From Mytilus edulis (Eukaryota > Mollusca > Bivalvia > Mytilida > Mytilidae), in assembly GCF_963676685.1 (NCBI RefSeq), contig NC_092351.1, positions 38,802,733 through 38,866,732 of the forward strand: a stretch of DNA of 64,000 bases, given 5' to 3'. Shown here piece after piece: positions 35,033-46,400 of the stretch. The position numbers and the translations under genes were made by a program. Each line of letters begins with the position of its first letter. Positions within the stretch are counted from its first letter, which is position 1. The notes under the pieces were generated by a model. The model was not told where the DNA came from. It made no database searches and saw only the letters and a program-made list of their open reading frames with translations.

Positions 35033-36353
35033 GGCCGTGTTCACATTGACCTAAACTCGGTGTAGTGTAAGTGTAACTCACACGTAAACTAAACAAGATT
35101 ACGTTCCCATTGATAAAATACAATGTGTACATGTAGTGTAAAACATGTTTTGTCTACATGCAGTCGATACTCGATGTAGGCCTTGTGTAGATTAAGTGTA
35201 CACAAAACTAGGCATTTAAAACATTAGTTTCACCGTGTATATTTAAAAAAGAAACATTGTTTGAATAAAATTGATATTTATAACAATTATTAATAAAGAT
35301 CTTTACAGAAATATTTGTCTAAACTTGATATATTTATTTGGGTTTTTTTTAAACTTAACGTAGCTTTATTAAGCCCTTATCAAGACTCAAAGCAGCATCA
35401 TTGCCGAACACACAATTCATTTGAAAATTAAGGTCTATCCGAATCGACTTGACTTGCACAAAAATGTTTGCCACTGGTCTTAACTCAAACAACCATTCAC
35501 TCATAAATGCATTACTTAAAAAGTGTGAGGTAAATGTATTGTTTGTCTAGTACATGTATCTCGGATCCGTTAAATTACCCTTAAAACTAAAAAAAAAACA
35601 TTACCCCTCCCTTTGCCAAATACTCCTTGGAGAAGAAATATACCATTTGAAACAAACAAAAAAGATAGGAACATAGTGATCCCTAATATAATCATTCCTT
35701 CGTCTCCTTCCATCTCTGTACCGATGTAATGCATAATTGGCTAATGAGAATAAAAATACATATATTCTTCGCCTGTAAGCACGCTGCTGCAGCCTACGTT
35801 TTCTAATGCTTAATCGAGACATCTTTATTATTTTTAAACTACTGCAAATCATCAAAATGGCTTTCATAAAGAAGCAACCACTTAACTTTAAAAAAAAAGG
35901 GGGGGGGGGTATTTTGTTAATTTATCTTAGCCAGAAATTTTTCCGCGCAAACGTTTTATTCCGGGTTTTTTTCGATGCTGGTAATCAATTTTTTTTCAAC
36001 ATTTAACACTATAATGTATGGGGAAACTCTTGATTTAGAATATATTTGTATCATCTGTAGGACCTTTTTTTTATCCCATTGGGGTTCGGAATATTTCCAT
36101 CGATACCCCCACCCCCATTTGAAGTCAAATGGTCGTTCCCTTACTGCTAGAAAAGTTGTCCGAAAACTTTGCATTCGGTTCTACGTAATGAACATTTAAA
36201 TGACATAGAGTTTACAAGTGTGAACAAATCTTATGTACAGGTAATTAAACAAGGTTTATAGATGTGAACAAATTTAATGTGAAACCAATGTCCAGTACGT
36301 TAAACTTATTGTAAACAAGTTTACTGTACATGGCGTTTGGTGTAAACACGGCC
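35033..36353 (-). mobile_element. PIF/Harbinger-like element
   Basis: GGCCGTGTTCACAT (35033) and GTGTAAACACGGCC (ending 36353) are inverted termini, flanked on both sides by TAA (35030-35032, 36354-36356). A GG-starting terminus and a TWA target fit PIF/Harbinger. The subterminal regions repeat GTGTAGTGTAA-like and GTAAAC-like words. A - strand frame (35867-35601) could be the transposase N-terminus. No DDE domain is present in 1321 bp, so the copy is non-autonomous. A poly-G run lies at 35900-35908. Confidence 0.65.
35601..35867 (-). pseudogene. arginine-rich ORF in the Harbinger-like element
   Basis: From an internal Met the frame reads MSRLSIRKRRLQQRAYRRRI, then a hydrophobic stretch and HRYRDGRRRRN. 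Arg-rich, Tyr-containing N-termini are common in Harbinger transposases, but the similarity is compositional and the catalytic part is missing. Confidence 0.4.
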
Positions 36354-36359
36354 TAAAAC

Positions 36360-37512
36360 GTCTATAAAAGGTTAAAACACACTCATTCGACAAATAAACT
36401 TTAAAAATACTCCGATAATTCTTTTCAATGACGCAATTCATGATAATGGTATCAGGTACCCTTTGATCAACCACGTTTTGCATGTATATCAAAGTATATA
36501 AAAGTACTTATAGCGTGCAAGTGTTTCGTAATGAATAAAAATATGTCAGGTATTGTTCTATAAACCGTAACTACCCTTTGTGGGACATTTTCCAAAATTT
36601 TAAAGGCTGGGCGCTGACCCACAGCTCTTATAGAGGTTCATAAGCACCGAATAGCTATGTAAAAGAAGGTATAATGCAAATATTTCCAAAGATTACGAGT
36701 TTTTGTTAATACTTTGAATTTGTAAATTATTTAAATTTCATTTTAGAAAAAAATGAGAAAATTCAATTTCGGAAAAATAATCAGTACATCCTGTTCAACA
36801 GTATTTTCGTGCAAATTAATAAATTTATTGATTTTCGTTTGCTGCATGTATGTCCAGTGGGAAATATTTCATACATGTTCAGTACGATAGAGATAGTGAT
36901 TGATCATTTAGCTATTTATCTCACTATACTTTTTAAATGGGATATACAGATGTCTTTTGTAAACTTGCATCTCATTAGAGTAAACTTATTGTTAAAAGGT
37001 GCTTTGATATTAGAATTAAATCCTATAGAAAACACTATGATTAAAGAGACAATTTGTAAGAAAGGTCTACCCCTTTTATCAGAAATCTATCTGGGAGACA
37101 TTTTACCTTAAAAAATAACCCAAAGAGCCCCTCGATTATTTAAACTGGATTAATCGACACTTAGTTCATTTATTGTTTCATTCTATTTAAAAGCTGATTG
37201 TTAGTTTATAATACTATTAACAGACGGCTAGATTTGAAAGAAGGGTTCAAAAATATCAATACACGGTTCACCCGCATGTGACTTCTATTGAAATTATAAT
37301 TTCAAAAGACGTATATTATGTTATTAATGCTATCATACATGCATAACGGATTTGTGTCGAATTAATCACTTTATGTTACGTTCTGTCAGTTAAATATATA
37401 GATATATTCTAGATTAGATTGCGATTCAAAACAGTTGTGTCATAACAGAACAGTCCGTCTGTAGTGTTTTCATTTCGAAGAGAAAAAAAGATAAAACTCA
37501 GAAGAAAACCAT
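36360..37512. other. gene-free stretch
   Basis: An ORF at 36809-37111 (+) of 100 codons is AT-rich with no recognised domain and is likely chance. The 5' region of the ORF at 37549 lies at the right end. Confidence 0.4.
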
Positions 37513-37548
37513 TTGTGTTCTAAATTGAATCTGATTTTAACGGAAATT

Positions 37549-37863
37549 ATGCCTTCTCTCGATTCACCATGGTTTGAACAAGTGGGCCAGGCTGTTGCGG
37601 CTGTGACGACAGCTAGATCAACGTCCAGCAACATGACTGAAACTGAAATGGACGATTTACTGAAGAGAGTGGCAAAACCAACTTTGGCTTCAAAGGCCAA
37701 GGTCAACCAGTCATGGAAACTGGAAAATTCATTCATGGAAACAGGTCGTCATTCTTGGGCTAAAATGGAACTGTTCGAAGATGTTAAAAAATGCATGTGG
37801 ACACAGTCTGGTGGAGTTAAGAAAGCATGTAAACTTAGGCCCTTTGAAGAAAATAATCGATAG
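37549..37863 (+). CDS. hypothetical protein, 104 residues, single exon
   Basis: The frame starts MPSLDSPWFEQVGQAVAAV and ends CKLRPFEENNR. An upstream in-frame Met at 37513 would add 12 residues. I prefer the inner start because base composition changes there: the ORF is clearly richer in G+C than both flanks, with balanced codon use, which is unusual here. The protein is hydrophilic. It has an Ala/Thr/Ser-rich segment (residues about 14-28), an acidic MTETEMDDLL stretch, a Lys-rich centre and a Trp-containing C-terminal half (SWAKMELFEDVKKCMW). No signal peptide or membrane segment is seen. I do not recognise the family. AATAAA-type signals occur at about 38140 and 38305. It could also be the last exon of a spliced gene or a domesticated element. 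Confidence 0.5.
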   Translation: MPSLDSPWFEQVGQAVAAVTTARSTSSNMTETEMDDLLKRVAKPTLASKAKVNQSWKLENSFMETGRHSWAKMELFEDVKKCMWTQSGGVKKACKLRPFEENNR

Positions 37864-38449
37864 TGTAATGTGAATTAACTGTAAATGACAAAAAGGGGGA
37901 CTTGGTAACGAGGGACATCTTTGATGGACATACATCGTTGCTTTTATTTTTATATTTTTGACAGAGTTCTGTTTTAATACAGCATTCGACTTTGTGAAAA
38001 CATTTTCTTGAAAAATTTCTTATTTATTGAAGTGGAAATACATACTTTATTTATTGAACTGATGAACAAATTGTCATGACGTACGTAACGACAGGGAGCG
38101 ATTGTATTATTTAAAAGAAACATTTAAAGGTAAATGAATAATAAATGCAATGAAGACAATTCTGTTTCCAATTTAGCATAATTTGCAACATGTTTTTTAT
38201 TCTAGTCATATATTGTCTTTCATCATGCGATGGTGTGGCAAGTGTGTGTGTGTTTTGTACATTGTTAAACGACACTTTTGTATTCTAGTTGTTAAATTGC
38301 ACAAAAATAAAATTCTATAAGTTTTAATTGTGTTAATTTTGCATTTAAATTTCACTGGATATTTTGTTGTTGCGTACAAAATATTAAAATTATTCATTGT
38401 TGACTGATAAATTTTCGTTCACACAAAAATCGTCAATTTTACAACTCGA

Positions 38450-38790
38450 CGATAATGATTTTTGTCTCGCCTGCGATGTACGTTGCTGTATGCGAGACAT
38501 CGATATTTACTATCAGGCGTCGCAAACTATTTGTTTAAAGCTTCATATTACAGAAGCCAGAATACCTGGATGCTTCATAACTTGTATGCAGGTACCTTAT
38601 TTACGAACTTTCCGTCTGTCATATATCCAATGTCCTTGACCTCATTTTCATGGTTCAGCGACTACTTGGAAAATGGATGTTTTTTTGGTCATGATAATTT
38701 CTCACTTAAAATGAGGAATGGTATAATCATATTTGTTCCTTGCAACGTCTACACGTCTGTCAGACAGGTTTAATTTGACATCAACCTCAT
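38450..38790 (+). repeat. dispersed repeat with TCTCGCCTGCGA hairpin and tandem-type blocks
   Basis: It begins TTTTTGTCTCGCCTGCGATG, with GTATGCGAGACATCGA as a partial inverted copy. It later contains TGTCCTTGACCTCATTTTCA, TGGTTCAGCGACTA and TCTGTCAGACAGGTTTAATT, the same words that are tandem at 40137-40640. The overlapping ORFs are not considered coding. Confidence 0.5.
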
Positions 38791-38888
38791 TTAATGGATC
38801 AGTAAACTAGCTTAGTTCCGTGATTAGGTCCATTTCTCAAATACTATAAGCAGTATGTTAACTACTAGTATGTGTGGTGTATGGAAAA

Positions 38889-39440
38889 AAGTAAAAACAC
38901 AAAAATACTGAACTCCGAGGAAAATTCAAAAACGAAAGTCCCAAATCAAATGGCAAATTCAAAAGTTCAAACACATCAAACGAATGGATAACAACTGTCA
39001 TATTCCTGACTTGGTTCAGGCATTTTCTTATGTATAAAATGGTAGATTGAACTGGTTTTATAGCTAGCTAAATCTCTCACGTGTATGACAGTCGCATCAA
39101 ATTCCATTACATTGTCAACTATGCGTGAACAAAACAAACAGACACAATAGGTAAAAATGTCAAAAATAGGGGTACAGCAGTCAACATTGTGTTATCATCT
39201 TAATCACTATAAAAACAACAAATGTAACGAAGAAGCACAAAAAGGCATACATTAATTTTGTCGTTCAAAGTACGACGGCATACATAAATACAGAGTCAAG
39301 TAAAGAAGATATAACAAAAAACAGTCTAACAGTAAAAGTAATAATGATAAATAAAATAATTGTGTGGTTCAAAGTATGACAGGATACATAAGTACAGAGT
39401 CACGTCAAATATATATCACACAAACAGACTTAACAGGAAA
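38889..39440 (+). repeat. dispersed repeat family D, left copy
   Basis: Ordered blocks ACTGAACTCCGAGGAAAATT, CACATCAAACGAATGGATAA, CAACTGTCATATTCC, GGTACAGCAGTCAACATTGT and GAAGCACAAAAAGGCATA are shared with 49262-49880 in the same orientation. It ends with ACAGAGTCACGTCAAAT directly against the inverted duplication at 39441. The tail (39250-39420) is an internal tandem duplication. Confidence 0.85.
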
Positions 39441-40135
39441 ACATCTGTGAAACAGATATTCCTTGACGGTTAACCAACTCGTGACTGCGACGTAGCAAAA
39501 AAAAAATTAATGTTATAGTTATTGCTTTAGTTAGCGTAACATACAAGTGACACGCGTTAATGCAATCATTCAAATGCAGTTACTGATTTGCTAAACCACG
39601 ATGATTTACCTTAACGCTGAATTGTGATTACCATACTTAAGTTGACCATGTCCAGAGACTTTCAAAATACTAACACTATACATTTATTGAAAGAAAGAGG
39701 AAAAATATTCGTATTTACTTTAGAAACAGACTGAAAAATGAGCTCGTCGATACAACAGCAGGTTAAAATGTTTTAATGAAATATTTGTATTTAATTAAGT
39801 TTATAATGTTTGCTTTGTCGCAGTTGCGAGTTGGTTACCGTCATGGGATATCTGTCGAGTTGTTTACCATCATGGGATATCTGTCGAGTTGGTTACCGTC
39901 ATGGGATATCTGTCGAGTTGGTTACCGTCATGGGATATCTGTCGAGTTGGTTACCGTCATGGGATATCTGTCGAGTTGGTTACCGTCATGGGATATCTGT
40001 CGAGTTGGTTACCGTCATGGGATATCTGTTTCACAGAAAGAAAAAACCTGAAAGAAACAAAAATGAATGTGTACTAGTATTTACTTTTTTCATCAGTAGG
40101 GCAACTTAGAGCTACCTATTCCCGCATTGAGCAAC
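39441..40135. repeat. inverted duplication, left arm (about 0.7 kb)
   Basis: The arm is the reverse complement of the right arm (43436-47951). Shared parts in order are: an outer motif (ACAGATATTCC, then GACGGTTAACCAACTCGTGA), about 330 bp of non-repetitive sequence, the 29-bp array, and an inner tail with GGGCAACTTAGAGCTAC and ATTCCCGCATTG. The outer motif and the array lie as inverted copies at the two edges of the 330-bp part. GCTACGTCGCAGTCACGAG, read outward, matches GCTTTGTCGCAGTTGCGAG, read inward. Confidence 0.85.
39828..40030 (+). repeat. 29-bp minisatellite, 7 copies
   Basis: There are seven nearly identical units of GAGTTGGTTACCGTCATGGG plus ATATCTGTC. Unit 2 has GTTTACCATC changes. 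The array lies inside the left arm in + orientation. Overlapping ORFs in all three frames are a property of the unit. Confidence 0.97.
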
Positions 40136-40136
40136 A

Positions 40137-40640
40137 CATGTATGGAATTACTGTAATGAGTACATGTCAAACTGGCAGGTTTGTTTTTACCGTGACCTCA
40201 TTTTCATTGTTCATTGGTTAATGTTGAGTTTTAGTGTCTGGTCTGTGTTTCAAATACGTTAAACAACAGATCAACTTTATTTGGTATATGTAATGACTGT
40301 AATGGGTATATTTCAGCCTGGCAGGTATCATCTGACCCGACCTTATTTTCGTAATTCATTGATCAATGTTACGTTTTTGTGTTTTAGTCTGTTTATCAAT
40401 TACAATAAGCAATTGGTCAACTATATTTGGTGCATGGAATGGTTTTAAGGTGTATATGTGTGTCTGGCATGTATCATCTGACCATGACCTTATTTTCATG
40501 ATTCATTGGTCAATGTTTAAATTTTTGGGGTCTGTTTTTCAATTATCATCGGCAAATTGTACAGTGTATATGTCTGTCTGACAGCATTAATCTGACCTGA
40601 GTTTTTGTGATATTTTTAGTTAAACTTTTATCTTTAAGAC
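40137..40640 (+). repeat. diverged tandem repeat, about 3 units of 150-180 bp
   Basis: GGCAGGT, ATCTGACC, TGACCTTATTTTCATGATTC, ATTGGTCAATGTT and AATTGGTCAACTATATTTGG recur with changes from about 40140 to 40600. The ORF at 40366-40581 falls within it and is not considered a gene. Confidence 0.65.
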
Positions 40641-41062
40641 TTTTAACATAAAATCAATGGTCAGTAAAGCAAACAAGACATTTCAGCGTGTTCACATTTG
40701 TTAACTGATCGATTTCTTTACACGCATTGAAGCAGAAATTAAGGTTCATCATAACAAATGAACAAAAATTGCCGTATTTACACCCCAAAATCTACGTGAA
40801 AACAGACTAACCTGTCAAGTTGGGAAAGTTTTAAGGCCTGGCATCCACGAGAAATATAAAAGTTTAATACATTTTGTGTTTCAGAAATATAAAATCTATT
40901 TTGGAATTTGATGGGCATTTTTTTCGTTCCTGCTGTTGAATTTCCTAAATTTTCTTTCTCTAGACAGAATTATAATTTCACAAAAAAGTATACTAGTTTT
41001 CAAGTATGTTTTTGACAAACGTACAAATGTGTACCCGATCTATCTTCATTCAGATAATACTA

Positions 41063-41222
41063 TATATTAAATTGAAAATGGAAATAGAGAATGTGCCAAA
41101 GAGTCAAAAACCCGACAAAAGAGCAGAAAACGACAGAAGACAACCGCTACCAATGGGTCTTTAATACAGCGAATAAATCCCGCAGCCGGAGGTGTGCTTC
41201 AGCTGGCCCCTAAACATTAAAC
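41063..41222 (+). repeat. dispersed repeat family E
   Basis: AGAGAATGTGCCAAAGAGTC, GGTCTTTAATACAGCGAATA and CCGGAGGTGTGCTTCAGCTG match the copy at 18944. It ends where the next element starts. Confidence 0.75.
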
Positions 41223-41248
41223 TAACCAGATGCTCCGCAGGGCGTAGC

Positions 41249-43207
41249 TTTATACGACCGCAGAGGTTGAACCCTGAACGGTTGGGGCAAGTATGGACAC
41301 AACATTCAAGCTGGATTCAGCTCTAAATTTAGATTGTGATTAAATAGTTGACACAGCATAGGTTTCTGACACAGAATGAATGTGTTCTAATGAACTTAAA
41401 ATTTTTGTTTTCTCTTAGAGCAATTCACTATGCTGTTGAATATTAATCCTCTCAAAAAAATGTTTGAAGAAATTTTCTTTTTTATTTATGAAATTTCAAA
41501 TGAGAAAAATTGAACCCAATTTTTTTAATCACATCCCCCTTTCCCTTATTCCAAAACTAATCTCAATAAAATTTCTAATGGAGTTTGCAACAATAACTAC
41601 TCATTTAAATACATCATAAAATATTAAGATGTAAAAAAACTGCTTGTTATCACTGAATGGTAAAGATTATTTTAATTTATCAGTTGGTAGTAAAAAGTGA
41701 ATATATATTGTATATTGTATATAACAAAGATTTAAGTTGATTCTGGACAAAGAAAGATAACTCCAATTAAAAAAAATCTTGCTATTGCACAATATTTTGC
41801 AATTAGATATTTCTTGCTTACTATTCTGGACAAAGAAAGATAACTCTAATTAAAAAAAAATTTGCTATTTCACAATATTGTGCAATTAGATATTTCTTGC
41901 CATTGCGCAATACTGTGCAATTGAAAAGACTTGCTATTGCACAATACTTAATATAATAATTTTAGATCCTGATTTGGACCAACTTGAAAACTGGGCCCAT
42001 AATCAAAAATCTAAGTACATTTTTGGATTCAGCATATCAAAGAACCCCAAGATTTCAATTTTTGTTAAAATCAGACTAAGTTTAATTTTGGACCCTTTGG
42101 ACTTTAGTGTAGACCAATTTGAAAACAGGACCAAAAACGAAGAATCTACATACACAGTTAGATTTGGTATATCAAAGAACCCCATTTATTCAATTTTTGA
42201 TGAAATCAAACAAATTTTAATTTTGGACCCCGATTTGGACCAACTTGAAAACTGGGCCAATAATCAAGAATCTAAGTACATTTTTAGATTCAGCATATCA
42301 AAGAACCTAACTGATTCATTTTTTGTCAAAATCAAACTAAGTTTAATTTTGGACCCTTTGGACCTTAAGGTAGACCAATTTGAAAACGGGACCAAAAGTT
42401 AAGAATCTACATACACAGTCATGACAGTTAGATTCGGCATATCAAAGAACCCCAATTATTCAATTTTGATGAAATCAAACAAAGTTTAATTTTGGACCCT
42501 TTGGGCCCCTTATTCTGTTGGGACCAAAACTCCCAAAATCGATACCAACCTTCCTTATATGGTCATAAACCTTGTGTTTAAATTTCATAGATTTCTATTT
42601 ACTTATACTAACGTTATGGTGCGAAAACCAAGAAAAATGCTTATTTGGGTCCCTTTTTGGCCCCTAATTCCTAAACTGTTGGGACCTAAACTCCCAAAAT
42701 CAATACCAACCTTCCTTTTGTAGTCATTAACATTGTGTTTAAATTTCATTGATTTCTATTGACTTAAACTAAAGTTATTGTGCGAAAACCAAGAATAATG
42801 CTTATTTGGGCCCTTTTTTGGCCCCTAATTCCTAAACTATTGAAACCGAAACTCCCAAAATCAATCCCAACCGTTCTTTTGTGGTCATAAACCTTGTGTC
42901 AAAATTTCATAGATTTCTATTAACTTAAACTAAAGTTATAGTGCGAAAACCAAGAAAATGCTTATTTGGGCCCTTTTTGGCCCCTAATTCCTAAAATATT
43001 GGGACCAAAACTCCCAAAATCAATACCAACCTTCCTTTTGTGGTCATAAACCTTGTGTTAAAATTTCATAGATTTCCATTCACTTTTACTAAAGTTAGAG
43101 TGCGAAAACTAAAAGTATTCGGACGACGACGACGACGACGCAGACGACGACGCCAACGTGATAGCAATATACGACGAAAATTTTTTCAAATTTTGCGGTC
43201 GTATAAA
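41249..43207 (+). mobile_element. 1.96-kb element with TTTATACGACCGCA inverted termini
   Basis: TTTATACGACCGCA (41249-41262) is matched by TGCGGTCGTATAAA (43194-43207). The interior holds two units of about 263 bp (41963-42490; GATTTGGACCAACTTGAAAA, AGCATATCAAAGAACC). Four units of about 161 bp follow (from about 42490; CCAAAACTCCCAAAATC, CTTGTGTTTAAATTTCAT, GTGCGAAAACCAAG), then a GAC run at 43122-43153. The 142-codon ORF at 41974-42402 lies in the first subrepeat and repeats with it, so I do not treat it as a gene. From memory this family is widespread in mussels. No transposase was seen. Confidence 0.75.
43122..43153 (+). repeat. GAC trinucleotide run
   Basis: About ten GAC/ACG triplets with one interruption, at the right end of the 41249-43207 element. 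Confidence 0.9.
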
Positions 43208-43435
43208 AAGCATACAGTTGCACTGCCAGACGAGATAAAAAAAAATTCTAAATCGCAAGGAGTTCGTGTGACTAGATTGGTATAATGAAGAGGATATACC
43301 CAGATAGCAATATAAAAGTCTAAGTTAATAATTACAGCATGGTCAAAAGATAACCGTTGAAAATACAAATAACAATCCCCAAAAACTGCAATAAAGTACG
43401 GTGCTCCAAAGCAATAATCTGATCTTTTACACTAG

Positions 43436-46400
43436 TGGCACTTGTCGTGTTGCACAATGCGGGAATATGTAGCTCTAAGTTGCCCACCTGATGTAAAAGG
43501 TAATACTAAATTTTTGTTTCTGTCAGTTTTTTTCTTCTGTGAAACAAATAACCCATGACGGTAACCAACTAGACAGATATCCCATGACGGTAACCAACTC
43601 GACAGATATCCTATGACAGTAACCAACTCGACAGATATTCCATGACGGTAACCAACTCGACAGATATCCCATGACGGTAACCAACTCGACAGATATCCCA
43701 TGACGGTAACCAACTCGACAGATATCCACTGACGGTAACCAATTCGACAGATATCCCATGACGGTAACCAACTCGACAGATATCCCATGACGGTAACCAA
43801 CTCGCCAGATATCCCATGACGATAACCAACTCGACAGATATCCCATGACGGTAACCAACTCGACAGATATTCCATTACAGATATCACATGACGGTAACCA
43901 ATTCGACAGATATCCACTGACGGTAACCAATTCGACAGATATCCCATGACGGTAACCAACTCGACAGATATCCCATGACGGTAACCAACTCACCAGATAT
44001 CCCATGACGATAACCAACTCGACAGATATTCCATTACAGATATCACATGACGGTAACCAACTCGACAGATATCCACTGACGGTAACCAATTCGACAGATA
44101 TCCCATGACGGTAACCAACTCGACAGATATCCCATGACGGTAACCAACTCGACAGATATTCCATGACGGTAACCAACTCGACAGATATTCCATGACGGTA
44201 ACCAACTCGACAGATATCCCATGACGGTAACCAACTCGACAGATATCCCATGACGGTAACCAACTCGACAGATATCCCGTGACGATAACCAACTCGACAG
44301 ATATCCCATGACGGTAACCAACTCGACAGATATCCCATGACGGTAACCAACTCGCCAGATATCCCATGACGATAACCAACTCGACAGATATCCCATGACG
44401 GTAACCAACTCGACAGATATTCCATTACAGATATCACATGACGGTAACCAACTCGACAGATATCCACTGACGGTAACCAATTCGACAGATATCCCATGAC
44501 GGTAACCAACTCGACAGATATCCCATGACGGTAACCAACTCGCCAGATATCCCATGACGATAACCAACTCGACAGATATTCCATTACAGATATCACATGA
44601 CGGTAACCAACTCGACAGATATCCACTGACGGTAACCAATTCGACAGATATCCCATGACGGTAACCAACTCGACAGATATCCCATGACGGTAACCAACTC
44701 GACAAATATCCCATGACGGTAACCAACTCGACAGATATCCCGTGACGATAACCAACTCGACAGATATCCCATGACGGTAACCAACTCGACAGATATCCCA
44801 TGACGGTAACAAACTCGACAGATATTCCATTACAGATATCACATGACGGTAACCAACTCGACAGATATTCCATGATGGTAACCAACTCGACAGATATCCC
44901 ATGACGGTAACCAACTCGACAGATATCCCATGACGATAACCAACTCGACAGATATCCCATGACGGTAACCAACTCGACAGATATCCCATGACGGTAACCA
45001 ACTCGACAGATATCCCATGACGATAACCAACTCGACAGATATCCCATGACGATAACCAACTCGACAGATATCCCATGACGGTAACAAACTCGACAGATAT
45101 TCCATTACAGATATCACATGACGGTAACCAACTCGAAAGATATTCCATGACGATAACCAACTCGACAGATATCCCATGACGGTAACCAACTCGACAGATA
45201 TCCCATGACGGTAACCAACTCGACAGATATCCACTGACGGTAACCAATTCGACAGATATCCCATGACGGTAACCAACTCGACAGATATCCCATGACGGTA
45301 ACCAACTCGCCAGATATCCCATGACGATAACCAACTCGACAGATATCCCATGACGGTAACCAACTCGACAGATATTCCATTACAGATATCACATGACGGT
45401 AACCAACTCGACAGATATCCACTGACGGTAACCAATTCGACAGATATCCCATGACGGTAACCAACTCGACAGATATCCCATGACGGTAACCAACTCGCCA
45501 GATATCCCATGACGATAACCAACTCGACAGATATTCCATTACAGATATCACATGACGGTAACCAATTCGACAGATATCCACTGACGGTAACCAATTCGAC
45601 AGATATCCCATGACGGTAACCAACTCGACAGATATCCCATGACGGTAACCAACTCGACAGATATCCCATGACGGTAACCAACTCGACAGATATCCCGTGA
45701 CGATAACCAACTCGACAGATATCCCATGACGGTAACCAACTCGACAGATATCCCATGACGGTAACCAACTCGCCAGATATCCCATGACGATAACCAACTC
45801 GACAGATATCCCATGACGGTAACCAACTCGACAGATATTCCATTACAGATATCACATGACGGTAACCAACTCGACAGATATCCACTGACGGTAACCAATT
45901 CGACAGATATCCCATGACGGTAACCAACTCGACAGATATCCCATGACGGTAACCAACTCGCCAGATATCCCATGACGATAACCAACTCGACAGATATTCC
46001 ATTACAGATATCACATGACGGTAACCAACTCGACAGATATCCACTGACGGTAACCAATTCGACAGATATCCCATGACGGTAACCAACTCGACAGATATCC
46101 CATGACGGTAACCAACTCGACAGATATCCCATGACGGTAACCAACTCGACAGATATCCCGTGACGATAACCAACTCGACAGATATCCCATGACGGTAACC
46201 AACTCGACAGATATCCCATGACGGTAACAAACTCGACAGATATTCCATTACAGATATCACATGACGGTAACCAACTCGACAGATATTCCATGATGGTAAC
46301 CAACTCGACAGATATCCCATGACGGTAACCAACTCGACAGATATCCCATGACGATAACCAACTCGACAGATATCCCATGACGGTAACCAACTCGACAGAT

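Noticed and set aside
36809-37111. 100-codon + strand ORF
   Set aside because: It is AT-rich and Leu/Ile-rich with no domain; chance is the simpler explanation.
38462-38773. 103-codon + strand ORF
   Set aside because: It overlaps a dispersed repeat whose words recur at 40137-40640.
39828-40030. Possible CRISPR-like array because of the 29-bp period
   Set aside because: The units are contiguous without spacers and the genome is eukaryotic. It is a minisatellite.
41974-42402. 142-codon + strand ORF with repeated FSISKNP-like segments
   Set aside because: It lies inside the subrepeats of the 41249-43207 element. The protein repeats only because the DNA repeats.
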